A stretch of 64,000 nt of DNA from Rhodococcus sp. NBC_00297. GTDB lineage: Bacteria; Actinomycetota; Actinomycetes; Mycobacteriales; Mycobacteriaceae. Shown piece after piece: positions 51,459-59,785 of the stretch. Within the stretch, counting starts at the first letter, position 1. Every line of letters starts with the position of its first letter. The translations under genes and the position numbers were made by a program. The notes below the pieces were generated by a model. The model was given only the letters and a program-made list of their open reading frames with translations. It was not told the DNA's origin and did not search any database. The DNA lies in assembly GCF_036173065.1 (NCBI RefSeq), contig NZ_CP108042.1, positions 62,001-126,000 on the forward strand. The letters run 5' to 3'.

Positions 51459-52610
51459 TCAGAGTTGGGCGCCGAGCTTGAACTCGCCCTTCTTCCACTC
51501 GGGCATCTCCTCGGTGTCCTCCTTGCGGGTGTAGGAGAAGCCGTCCGCGCCGATGGTGACAGCGAGTTCGGAGTCGTCGGTGCGGGCGATGACGGGTTGT
51601 GGGTTTCCGTCGAGATCGAGCACGAGGGAGGCGTCGGTGTACCAGCTGGGGACTACCGGAGTGCCCCACCAGTCGCGGCGCTGGTTGTCGTGGACGTCCC
51701 AGGTGACGACCGGGTTGTCGGGGTCGCCGGTGTAGTAGTCCTGTGTGTAGATCTCCACGCGGTGACCGTCCGGGTCGCGCAGGTAGAGGTAGAAGGCGTT
51801 GGAGACGCCGTGCCGACCGGGGCCGCGTTCTATGTGGTCGGACATCCGCAGTGCGCCGAGCTTGTCGCAGATGGCGATGATGTTGTGCTTCTCGTGTGTC
51901 GCGAAGGCGACGTGGTGCATGCGGGGTCCGTCGCCGCCGGTCATCGCGGTGTCGTGGACGGTGGATTTGCGACGCATCCACGCGGCGTACGTGGTTCCGG
52001 CCTCGTCCTGGATGTCCTCGGTGACGCGGAATCCGAGGTCCTCCATGTAGCCGACGGCGCGGGGGACGTCGGGAGTGACCTGGTTGAAGTGGTCGAGCCG
52101 GACGAGAGCGCCGGGGGTGTAGAGGTGGTAGTGCCACGCGAGGCGCTCGACATGCTCGACGTCGTGGAAGAACTCGTACGGGAAGCCGAGCGGATCTTCG
52201 ACGCGTACGGAGTCGCCGATACCTGTGTTGTAGCCGTGCGGGTTTCGTTCCACACGGCAACCGAGTTCGGTGTAGAAGGCGACGGCCTTGTCGAGGTCCT
52301 CGGGACTGCGGACGCGGTAGGAGAATGCGGCGACACCGGCGACCGGGCCTTTGCGCAGGACGAGGTTGTGGTGGATGAACTCCTCGAACGAGCGGAGGTA
52401 GACGGCGTTCTCGTCCTCGGCGGTGACGACGAGGTCGAGCACGTCGACGTAGAAGTTGCGCGAACGCTGGAGGTCGGTGACGACGAGCTCCATGTACGCG
52501 CAGCGAAGGACGTCCGGGGGAGTGGCCTGCGGGGTGGTGACGGGGTTCGTCGAGCGGACGGGGCTGGTCGATGTCACGACGGGCTTCGTTGAGTCAGGGG
52601 TGAGAGTCAT
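51459..52610 (-). CDS. hpaD: 3,4-dihydroxyphenylacetate 2,3-dioxygenase
   Basis: A 383-residue extradiol dioxygenase of the vicinal-oxygen-chelate type. It closely resembles the iron and manganese homoprotocatechuate dioxygenases of Brevibacterium fuscum and Arthrobacter. The metal ligands are visible: His174 (VRLDHFNQ), His233 (RMHHVAFA) and Glu286 (GHRVEIYT). The acid-base residue is His219 (STVHDTA). All four sit at constant offset (+19) from the numbering known for the Brevibacterium enzyme. It cleaves homoprotocatechuate to 5-carboxymethyl-2-hydroxymuconate semialdehyde. A Thr/Ser/Pro-rich extension of about 20 residues precedes the first domain. Confidence 0.96.
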   Translation of the reverse strand: MTLTPDSTKPVVTSTSPVRSTNPVTTPQATPPDVLRCAYMELVVTDLQRSRNFYVDVLDLVVTAEDENAVYLRSFEEFIHHNLVLRKGPVAGVAAFSYRVRSPEDLDKAVAFYTELGCRVERNPHGYNTGIGDSVRVEDPLGFPYEFFHDVEHVERLAWHYHLYTPGALVRLDHFNQVTPDVPRAVGYMEDLGFRVTEDIQDEAGTTYAAWMRRKSTVHDTAMTGGDGPRMHHVAFATHEKHNIIAICDKLGALRMSDHIERGPGRHGVSNAFYLYLRDPDGHRVEIYTQDYYTGDPDNPVVTWDVHDNQRRDWWGTPVVPSWYTDASLVLDLDGNPQPVIARTDDSELAVTIGADGFSYTRKEDTEEMPEWKKGEFKLGAQL

Positions 52611-52639
52611 GTCGAGGTCCTAGGGAGGGAGGAGTGAGG

Positions 52640-54172
52640 TCAGTGGTGGTCTGCGTCGGCTTTGCCGAAGGTGGGGTTGTGCACCTCGCCGAGCGTGATG
52701 TGCACTGCCTGCTGCTGGGTGTAGAAGTCGATGGAGCGGTAGCCTCCCTCATGGCCCAGTCCGGATGCCTTGACGCCGCCGAAGGGGGTTCGAAGGTCGC
52801 GCACATTGTTCGAGTTCAGCCAGACCATGCCGGCCTCGATCGCCTGGGCGAAGTTGTGTGAACGCTTCAGGTCGTTCGTCCAGACATAGGCGGCCAGGCC
52901 GTATTTGACGCCGTTGGCCAGTGCGAGTGCTTCGTCGTCGGTGTCGAACGGGGTGATGGCCACGACGGGTCCGAAGATCTCCTCCTGGAAGATGCGGGCG
53001 TCCGGTGCGACGTCGGCGAAGACGGTGGGTGTGACGAAGTTGCCGTGCGCGAAGCCCTCGGCCCGGCCGCCGCCGGCGACGAGTCGGGCCTCGGACTTGC
53101 CGATCTCGATGTAGCTCATGACCTTGTCGTAGTGCTCGGGGTGCACGAGGGCGCCGACTTCGGTCGCGGGTTCGTGCGGGTAGCCGACTTTCACGCGCTT
53201 CGCCTGTGCTGCATAGCGTTCGACGAACTCGTCGTAGATGGACCGCTCGACAAGGATGCGGCTGCCGGCGGTGCAACGTTCACCGTTGAGGGAGAACACG
53301 CCGAAGATGGTGGCGTCGACGGCGGCCTCGAGGTCGGCGTCGGCGAAGACGATGGCGGGGCTTTTGCCGCCCAGTTCCATCGACAGGCCTTTGAGGAACG
53401 GTGCGGCGTTGCCGAAGATGAGTTGGCCCGTGCTCGATTCGCCGGTGAACGAGATCAGTGGCACGTCGGGGTGCTTGACGAGGGCGTCGCCGGCGTCCTC
53501 GCCGAGGCCGTTGACGAGGTTGAACACACCGTCGGGTAGTCCGGCTTCTTCGAAGATGCCGGCCCAGAGCGATGCCGAGAGTGGAGTGAATTCCGCGGGC
53601 TTGAGCACGACGGTGTTGCCGGTGGCCAGGGCAGGGCCCAGCTTCCACGATTCGAGCATGAACGGGGTGTTCCACGGCGTGATCAGGCCGGCGACTCCGA
53701 TGGGTGTGCGGTTGACGTAGTTGATCTGCCGCCCGGGCACCTTGTAGGTGTCGTCCGCCTGCGCCACGATCAGGTCGGCGAAGAAGCGGAAGTTCTCCGC
53801 TGCGCGTCGCGCCTGGCCGAGTGCCTGGGTGATCGGCAGTCCGGAGTCGAACGATTCGAGTTCCGCCAGACGTGCGTCGCGGGACTCGACGATGTCGGCG
53901 ATGCGGTGCAGAATCCGCGAGCGCTCGCGCGGCAGCATCGTCGGCCACGGGCCGTCGGTGAAGGCGGTGCGGGCGGCAGCGACAGCGAGATCGATGTCGG
54001 CTTTCTTGCCGGCCGCGGCCTGCAGGTAGACCTCGTTCGACACCGGGTCGAGGACGCCGAAGGTGTCGCCGTCGACCGAGTCGACGAATTGTCCGCCGAT
54101 GTAGTGCTGAATGCGGGTGGGAAGGTCTGCGGGGACGTGGCGCTGGGCGATGTCGGACACGGTGTCGGTCAT
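52640..54172 (-). CDS. hpaE: 5-carboxymethyl-2-hydroxymuconate semialdehyde dehydrogenase
   Basis: A 510-residue aldehyde dehydrogenase with LITPWNTPFMLESWKLGPALATGNTVVLKPAE, FTGESSTGQLIFG, the catalytic glutamate in GLSMELGGKSPAIVF, and the catalytic cysteine in LNGERCTAGSRILVERS. The sequence style and its place between the regulator and hpaD match HpaE, which oxidises the ring-cleavage semialdehyde to the triacid. It is separated from hpaD by 29 bases. The ATG is MTDTVSDIAQRHVPAD. Confidence 0.94.
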   Translation of the reverse strand: MTDTVSDIAQRHVPADLPTRIQHYIGGQFVDSVDGDTFGVLDPVSNEVYLQAAAGKKADIDLAVAAARTAFTDGPWPTMLPRERSRILHRIADIVESRDARLAELESFDSGLPITQALGQARRAAENFRFFADLIVAQADDTYKVPGRQINYVNRTPIGVAGLITPWNTPFMLESWKLGPALATGNTVVLKPAEFTPLSASLWAGIFEEAGLPDGVFNLVNGLGEDAGDALVKHPDVPLISFTGESSTGQLIFGNAAPFLKGLSMELGGKSPAIVFADADLEAAVDATIFGVFSLNGERCTAGSRILVERSIYDEFVERYAAQAKRVKVGYPHEPATEVGALVHPEHYDKVMSYIEIGKSEARLVAGGGRAEGFAHGNFVTPTVFADVAPDARIFQEEIFGPVVAITPFDTDDEALALANGVKYGLAAYVWTNDLKRSHNFAQAIEAGMVWLNSNNVRDLRTPFGGVKASGLGHEGGYRSIDFYTQQQAVHITLGEVHNPTFGKADADHH

Positions 54173-54205
54173 GGGATCTCCGTTCGGAAGGGTTTTCGGT
54201 TCGGA

Positions 54206-54895
54206 TCAGAAGTCGGGCAGGCCGAGGTTCTCACCGGGATGTTCGTGGGTCAGGTAGGCGTCGAGGGTGGCGGAGCGGTGCCGACGGGCGGCGTCCTCGA
54301 TGCGCGAGAGCGGCGCGCTCGTCTCGATGAGCGCGACGATGTCCTCGTGTTCGGAGACGGATTCGCGGGCTCGACCGGGCACGAAGGTGAACGTCGAGGC
54401 GCGCAGATGTCCGAGTCGGCCCCATTCGGCGTCGACCAGGGCCGCCAGCCGCGGGTTGGGGCACTTGGCGAACAGGATGGAGTGGAACTCCTGGTTCAGG
54501 GTGGTGAAGAGGCGGGGTTCGAAGTCGCTGAGGGACTCGATCATTCGTTCGTTGACCGAGCGGGCGCGTCGGATGTCGTCGTCGGAGAGTCGGCGTGCGG
54601 CCATCGCTGTCGCAGCACCTTCGAGCACGCTCAGCGCCTGCATGCTGTACCGGTACTGGGAGTCGTCGACCATCGAGACGTGTGCTCCGACATTGCGTTC
54701 GAATGTCACGAGCCCTTCCGCCTCGAGTTGCCGGATGGCTTCACGTACCGGAACCACGCTCATGTCGAGGTCCTTGGCGATGGAACCGAGGACGAGCCGG
54801 TATCCGGGCGTGTACTCCTGCCGCGCGATCCGGTCCTTGACGAAGTGGTAGGCGAGTTGTGACTTGCTCCGGGTCACCGGTTGTCCTGACGCCAT
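54206..54895 (-). CDS. GntR-family regulator (FCD type)
   Basis: A 229-residue protein. It has a winged helix-turn-helix (about 10-75, AYHFVKDRIARQEYTPGYRLVLGSIAKDLDMSVVPVREAIRQLEAEGLVTFERNVG) and an all-helical FCD domain with metal-type histidine/aspartate positions (LNQEFHSILFA, SVSEHEDIVALIE). The start at 54895 overlaps the end of the upstream FAH-RraA gene by 22 bases. It is the likely pathway regulator, and the inverted repeat at 56398-56423 in the divergent promoter is its best operator candidate. Confidence 0.92.
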   Translation of the reverse strand: MASGQPVTRSKSQLAYHFVKDRIARQEYTPGYRLVLGSIAKDLDMSVVPVREAIRQLEAEGLVTFERNVGAHVSMVDDSQYRYSMQALSVLEGAATAMAARRLSDDDIRRARSVNERMIESLSDFEPRLFTTLNQEFHSILFAKCPNPRLAALVDAEWGRLGHLRASTFTFVPGRARESVSEHEDIVALIETSAPLSRIEDAARRHRSATLDAYLTHEHPGENLGLPDF

Positions 54896-56370
54896 TGCTC
54901 GTACCGTCCTTTCCATTCGGAGTTGGGCGGGAACAGCCCGTCGACAGCGTGACCGTCGGCGACCTGCTCGGCAATCCAGGCATCCTGATCCTCCTGGAGA
55001 AGTGCGGCATCGACGACTTCTTCCACGAGATGTGGAGGGATGACGATGACCCCGTCGTTGTCGCCGACGATGACGTCTCCGGGCTGCACTGTCGTGCCGC
55101 CGCAGGCGATGGTGATGTCGTGGTCCCACGGAACGTGACGTCGTCCGAGGACGGCGGGGTGCACGCCGGAGGAGAAGACAGCGAGGCCGGTGTCGGCGAC
55201 GGCGTCGCGGTCTCGGACGCCGCCGTCGGTGACGACTCCGGCTGCGCCGCGGGCGCGCGCACGTAGCGCAAGGATGTCACCGAGGGTTCCGGAACCCTTC
55301 TCCCCGCGTGCCTCGATGACGATGACCTCGCCCGACTCGACGGCATCGAAGGTGCGCTTCTGGGCGTTGTATCCGCCGCCGTGCGAGTCGAACAGGTCTT
55401 CGCGGTTGGGCACGAATCGGAGGGTTCTGGCGGTCCCGACCAGCTTGACCCCGGCGGTCAACGGCGTGACGCCGTCGATCGTCACGTTGTTCAGGCCGCG
55501 CTTGCGGAGTTGCTGGGAGAGACCGGCGACGGGTACCTGAATCAGCTTGGCGCGCAGCGCGTCAGTGAGTTCGAAGGCGGGTGCGGGCTGCTGCAGGCCG
55601 GCGGCCTCGGTCGACCCCCACGCCTCGCTCCTCTGGACGTCGTCGACGGCGGGCATCGATCCCAGACTCTCGTCGAACGGCGTGCTGCCCTGCACGACGG
55701 TGGTGGTCAGCCGGCCGGAGCTCGGCACGGTGGGGGAGTCCGGAGCGTCGACCTCGATCTCGACCACATCGCCGGGGACGACGACGGAGGAGCCCGCGGG
55801 TGTTCCGGTGAGGACGACGTCGCCGGGTTCGAGGGTGAGGTGTTGCGAGAGGTCGGCAACGAGTTGGGCGATCGGGAAGATCATGCCGGCGGTCGTGTCC
55901 GTCTGCGCCAGGGAACCGTTGACCCAGGTGCGAATGCGAAGGGCTGCCGGGTCGACTCGGCGCGCGTCGATGACCCGTGGGCCGAGCGGAGTGAAGCCGT
56001 CACCGCCCTTCGAGCGGAGATTGGATCCCTTGTCGTTCGCGCGCAGGTCGTAGAGTCCGAAGTCGTTCGCTGCGGTCACCCCACTGACATGGCTCCAGGC
56101 GTCGTCGACGCCTACTCGGCGCGCCGCGGTACCGATGATCACCGCGATCTCGCCTTCGAAGGCCAACAACTCTGTGCCACCGGGCCGTTCGACGGTACCG
56201 CCGGTCGTCGACACCGAGCTCGACGGCTTGAGAAAGTAGGACGGGTGCGCGGGCCGTCGGCCCCGTTGATCGGCTCGCGATGCGTAGCTGAGGTGGACGG
56301 CGATGATCTTCCCCGGCCGCTTCGGTGCTTCCACGGAATTCGTGGAGTCCGGCGCTACATCGGTGGTCAT
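54874..56370 (-). CDS. hpaG: FAH-RraA fusion, HpaG-like isomerase/decarboxylase
   Basis: A 498-residue fusion from the ATG at 56370 (GGAGA upstream). The N-terminal part (about 25-230) is a FAH-family domain with ELLAFEGEIAVIIG, GVTAANDFGLYDLRA, GDGFTPLGPRVID and LEPGDVVLTGTPAG. The C-terminal part (about 300-490) is RraA-like, with GVTPLTAGVKLVGTARTL, the GDILALRARARGAAGVVTDGGVRDRDAV loop carrying the family's Arg-Asp pair, and QPGDVIVGDNDGVIVIP. HpaG normally decarboxylates and isomerises the ring-cleavage triacid with two FAH halves. Here an RraA domain, a family with oxaloacetate decarboxylase and aldolase activities, may have replaced one half. Confidence 0.88.
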   Translation of the reverse strand: MTTDVAPDSTNSVEAPKRPGKIIAVHLSYASRADQRGRRPAHPSYFLKPSSSVSTTGGTVERPGGTELLAFEGEIAVIIGTAARRVGVDDAWSHVSGVTAANDFGLYDLRANDKGSNLRSKGGDGFTPLGPRVIDARRVDPAALRIRTWVNGSLAQTDTTAGMIFPIAQLVADLSQHLTLEPGDVVLTGTPAGSSVVVPGDVVEIEVDAPDSPTVPSSGRLTTTVVQGSTPFDESLGSMPAVDDVQRSEAWGSTEAAGLQQPAPAFELTDALRAKLIQVPVAGLSQQLRKRGLNNVTIDGVTPLTAGVKLVGTARTLRFVPNREDLFDSHGGGYNAQKRTFDAVESGEVIVIEARGEKGSGTLGDILALRARARGAAGVVTDGGVRDRDAVADTGLAVFSSGVHPAVLGRRHVPWDHDITIACGGTTVQPGDVIVGDNDGVIVIPPHLVEEVVDAALLQEDQDAWIAEQVADGHAVDGLFPPNSEWKGRYEQWRQDNR

Positions 56371-56397
56371 GAGGTCTCCTGCATCCGGTGGGCCTTG

Positions 56398-56423
56398 CAT
56401 CGTATTTCAAATCATATACGATG
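56398..56423. promoter_or_regulatory. Inverted repeat operator in hpa divergent promoter
   Basis: CATCGTAT and its complement ATACGATG flank a 10-base AT-rich spacer. They lie 28 bases upstream of the FAH-RraA start and about 74 bases upstream of the importer start. The location between the two divergent operons and the AT-rich half-sites fit a GntR/FCD operator controlling both. Confidence 0.6.
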
Positions 56424-56496
56424 AGTGACGCAGATCGCAATGGATCCCCCTCGAGTCCATCGGCACACGGGGTGCGGGACAACCTAGGAGCCAGCA

Positions 56497-57870
56497 ATGA
56501 GCGCACCTCACCGACCGGGTCACCCTGGTCCCATCACCGACAGGGAACGTCGACGCGTCGTCTTCGCGGCCGTCGTCGGCACCACAGTCGAGTGGTACGA
56601 CTTCTTCGTCTACGCCGCGGCGGCGGGACTGGTGTTCGGGCAGTTGTTCTTTCAACCGGCGGGAGAGGGCGTGGCGACCATCCTCTCCTTCCTCACCGTC
56701 GGCATCAGCTTTCTCTTCCGGCCCCTCGGCGCCTTCCTGGCAGGGCACTACGGTGACCGATACGGACGCCGTGTCGTCCTGATGGTCACGCTGGTGCTGA
56801 TGGGGGTGGCCACGACGTTCGTGGGACTCCTCCCCACCTACGCCGCCATCGGCGTCGCCGCGCCGGTCATGCTGATCGTGCTGCGGATCCTGCAGGGCAT
56901 CTCCGCCGGCGGTGAATGGGGCGGCGCTGTCCTCATGGCCGCCGAGCACGCTCCGAACGACAAACGTGGTGTCTATGCGGCTGCCCCACAGGTCGGCGTC
57001 CCCCTGGGGCTGCTGCTCGCCTCGGGTGTCATGGCGCTCATGACTGTCGTCGCTCCCGGTGAGAAGTTCCTGCAATGGGGATGGCGGGTGCCGTTCCTGC
57101 TCTCTGTCGTGCTGATCCTGATCGGGCACTACATTCGCCGGCGGGTGGAGGAGAGTCCGGTGTTCCTCGAGATCGCCGATCGGAAGGAGCAGACGAAGAC
57201 GCCGGTCGTGGAGTTGTTCCGTCACCATTGGAAGCTCGTCATCGTTGCAGCGCTTGTGTTCTCGGGGAACAGTGCCGTGGGTTACATGACCACGGGCGGC
57301 TACATCCAGAACTATGCGACGAATTCCGACGGCCCCGTCGGGCTCGACCGCGGGCCCGTGCTGTGGGCGGTCGCGGGGTCGGCCGTCACCTGGCTGATCT
57401 TCACGTGGATCGGCGCGGCCGTGAGTGACCGCATCGGACGCCGCTCGACGTACCTGATCGGGTGGGTCCTTCTGCTCGGTGCCCTCGTACCGCTCTTCGC
57501 GCTGGTCAACACGGCGAACGTCTGGGTGCTGTTCCTCGGGCTGATGTTGCTGACGGTCGGCCTCGGCTTCACCTACGGCCCACAGGCGGCCCTGTACGCC
57601 GAGCTCTTCCCCGCCTCCGTGCGATTCTCCGGTGTCTCGATCTCCTACGCGATCGGTGCGATCCTCGGCGGGGCCTTCGCACCCATGATTGCCGCTGCGC
57701 TCGTGCGCGTCACCGGTACGACCACCGCGGTGACGGTGTACCTCGTCGCGGTGGTGCTCGTCAGCGTCCTCGCGACCCTGATGCTGCGCGATCGCAGCGG
57801 AATACCCCTCGGTCCCGACCACGAGGCCGAACAATCTGTGAGTCCGATCAGAACAACGGCAAAGGTCTGA
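56497..57870 (+). CDS. MFS metabolite:proton symporter (MHS type)
   Basis: A 457-residue transporter. It has the MHS-family opening VVGTTVEWYDFFVYAAAAGLVFGQLFF, the motif GDRYGRRVVLMVTLVLMG after helix 2, and RILQGISAGGEWGGAVLMAAEHAP, all characteristic of ShiA/ProP/KgtP-like organic-acid importers. Twelve transmembrane helices are expected. AGGAG precedes the ATG. It is the first gene of the plus-strand operon with the hydroxylase and gabD, so hydroxyphenylacetate or a related aromatic acid is the probable cargo. Confidence 0.92.
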   Translation: MSAPHRPGHPGPITDRERRRVVFAAVVGTTVEWYDFFVYAAAAGLVFGQLFFQPAGEGVATILSFLTVGISFLFRPLGAFLAGHYGDRYGRRVVLMVTLVLMGVATTFVGLLPTYAAIGVAAPVMLIVLRILQGISAGGEWGGAVLMAAEHAPNDKRGVYAAAPQVGVPLGLLLASGVMALMTVVAPGEKFLQWGWRVPFLLSVVLILIGHYIRRRVEESPVFLEIADRKEQTKTPVVELFRHHWKLVIVAALVFSGNSAVGYMTTGGYIQNYATNSDGPVGLDRGPVLWAVAGSAVTWLIFTWIGAAVSDRIGRRSTYLIGWVLLLGALVPLFALVNTANVWVLFLGLMLLTVGLGFTYGPQAALYAELFPASVRFSGVSISYAIGAILGGAFAPMIAAALVRVTGTTTAVTVYLVAVVLVSVLATLMLRDRSGIPLGPDHEAEQSVSPIRTTAKV

Positions 57871-57871
57871 C

Positions 57872-59785
57872 ATGCAATTTCACCATCACGGATACGTCTC
57901 CGGCGACCCTCGCGTCCAGTCCGCCGCGGGCGTCGGAGTGAATCGACCCGACGAGCTGCCCGACGAGGTCGACGTTCTCATCGTCGGAACGGGACCGGCC
58001 GGCATGATGACCGCCGCCCAGCTCTCGCAGTTCCCCGGTGTCACCACCCGCATCGTCGAGAAGCGCAACGGCCGACTGGCCATCGGACAGGCCGACGGCA
58101 TCCAGGCTCGAAGTGTGGAGACCTTCCAGGCGTTCGGCTTCGCCGACCGGATCACTGCCGAGGCGTACCGCATCACCGAGATGGCGTTCTGGAAGCCGGA
58201 CCCGCAGGACCCGTCGCGCATCGTGCGCACTGCGCGGACACCGGACGACGCCGTCGGCATCAGCGAGTTCCCGCATCTGATCGTCAATCAGGCACGAGTC
58301 CTGGACTATTTCGCCGAATTCATGGCGAACGCCCCCACCCGGATGCGACCCGACTTCGGATACGAGTTCCGCACTCTCGAGATCGGTGAGGGCGACTACC
58401 CGGTAGCCGTCACCCTGGTCCACACCGGCGGGGAGCACGCCGGCCAGGAACGCATCGTGCATGCCAAATACGTCGTGGGTTCCGACGGCGCCCGCAGCGC
58501 CGTGCGCGACACCATCGGGTGCAGACCGGTCGGCGACAAGGCCTTCCACGCGTGGGGTGTGATGGACGTGCTCGCCGTCACCGACTTTCCCGACATCCGC
58601 ACCAAGTGCGCCATTCAGTCCGGCTCCGGCGGCAGCATCCTGCACATTCCTCGCGAGGGCGGGCACCTGTTCCGCATGTACGTCGACCTCGGCGAGGTTG
58701 CGCCGGACGACAACGGCAATGTCCGCACCACCAGCATCGAGCAGATCATCGCGCAGGCCAACGAGATCCTGCACCCGTACACACTCGATGTCCGAGATGT
58801 GGCGTGGCACAGCGTCTACGAGGTGGGGCACCGTGTCACCGACCGGTTCGACGACGTGCCCGCCGACGAGGTGGGTCATCGCACCCCGCGCGTGTTCATC
58901 ACGGGGGACGCCTGCCATACCCACAGTGCCAAAGCAGGGCAGGGCATGAACGTGTCCATGCAGGACGGGTTCAATCTCGCGTGGAAACTCGGCCATGTCC
59001 TCGAGGGCCGCAGTCCGGAGTCGTTGCTCTCGACGTACACCGCCGAACGGCAGGTCATCGCCCAGAACCTCATCGACTTCGACAAGCAATGGTCGTCGAT
59101 GATGGCCACCCGCCCCGAGGACTTCGACAATCCGTCGGAGCTCGAGGAGTTCTACGTCAAGACAGCGGAGTTTCCGGCGGGCTTCATGACCGAGTACGCA
59201 CCGTCGATGATCGTCGGAGACGCCGAGCATCAGCATCGTGCATCCGGGTTCCCGGTCGGCAAGCGTTTCAAGTCGGTGCAGGTGAGCAGGGTCTGCGACG
59301 GGAATCCCGTCCATCTCGGCCACCAGCATCGTGCGGACGGACGATGGCGCATCTACGTTTTTGCCGATGCCGCCGGCAGCGCCGGTCCCGCGGTGTCACG
59401 CCTCGCGTCGTGGCTCGTCGAGTCCCCGGACTCGCCGGTCGTGCGCTACACGCCGCCCGGCCACGATGTGAACAGCATGTTCGACATCAAGGTCGTCCAC
59501 CAGCAGCCGCATGTCGACATCGACTTGGGAGAAGTGTCGGCGGCGTTCCTGCCCACGGTGGGGCGCTTCGAGCTGACCGACTACGAGAACGTGTTCGCCG
59601 CAGGGCCCGAGACGGACATCTTCGACGAGCGCGGCATCGACCGTGACGGCGCCGTGGTGGTGGTACGTCCCGATCAGTATGTGGCGCAGGTTCTGCCGCT
59701 CGAGGCCACCGCAGCTCTGGCGAGCTTCTTCGCCGCCATCATGATCGCGCAGCCGAAGGCCGCGCAGACGGAGGAACTGGTATGA
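57872..59785 (+). CDS. FAD-dependent aromatic hydroxylase (phenol/3-hydroxybenzoate hydroxylase type)
   Basis: A 637-residue single-component flavoprotein monooxygenase. The FAD fingerprint VDVLIVGTGPAGMMTAAQLSQF lies at about residues 34-55. The DG motif is YVVGSDGARSAVRDTIG, and the GD motif FITGDACHTHSAKAGQGMNVSMQDGFNLAWKL. The thioredoxin-like C-terminal domain is typical of phenol 2-monooxygenase and 3-hydroxybenzoate 4-monooxygenase (MobA). In this cluster the logical reaction is ring hydroxylation of 3- or 4-hydroxyphenylacetate to homoprotocatechuate, replacing the two-component HpaBC. This is inference. It lies one base after the importer stop. Confidence 0.88.
   Translation: MQFHHHGYVSGDPRVQSAAGVGVNRPDELPDEVDVLIVGTGPAGMMTAAQLSQFPGVTTRIVEKRNGRLAIGQADGIQARSVETFQAFGFADRITAEAYRITEMAFWKPDPQDPSRIVRTARTPDDAVGISEFPHLIVNQARVLDYFAEFMANAPTRMRPDFGYEFRTLEIGEGDYPVAVTLVHTGGEHAGQERIVHAKYVVGSDGARSAVRDTIGCRPVGDKAFHAWGVMDVLAVTDFPDIRTKCAIQSGSGGSILHIPREGGHLFRMYVDLGEVAPDDNGNVRTTSIEQIIAQANEILHPYTLDVRDVAWHSVYEVGHRVTDRFDDVPADEVGHRTPRVFITGDACHTHSAKAGQGMNVSMQDGFNLAWKLGHVLEGRSPESLLSTYTAERQVIAQNLIDFDKQWSSMMATRPEDFDNPSELEEFYVKTAEFPAGFMTEYAPSMIVGDAEHQHRASGFPVGKRFKSVQVSRVCDGNPVHLGHQHRADGRWRIYVFADAAGSAGPAVSRLASWLVESPDSPVVRYTPPGHDVNSMFDIKVVHQQPHVDIDLGEVSAAFLPTVGRFELTDYENVFAAGPETDIFDERGIDRDGAVVVVRPDQYVAQVLPLEATAALASFFAAIMIAQPKAAQTEELV

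Noticed and set aside
57848..59329. A 493-codon minus-strand frame opposite the aromatic hydroxylase
   Set aside because: The plus strand carries all FAD-binding motifs; the minus frame has no recognisable protein feature.
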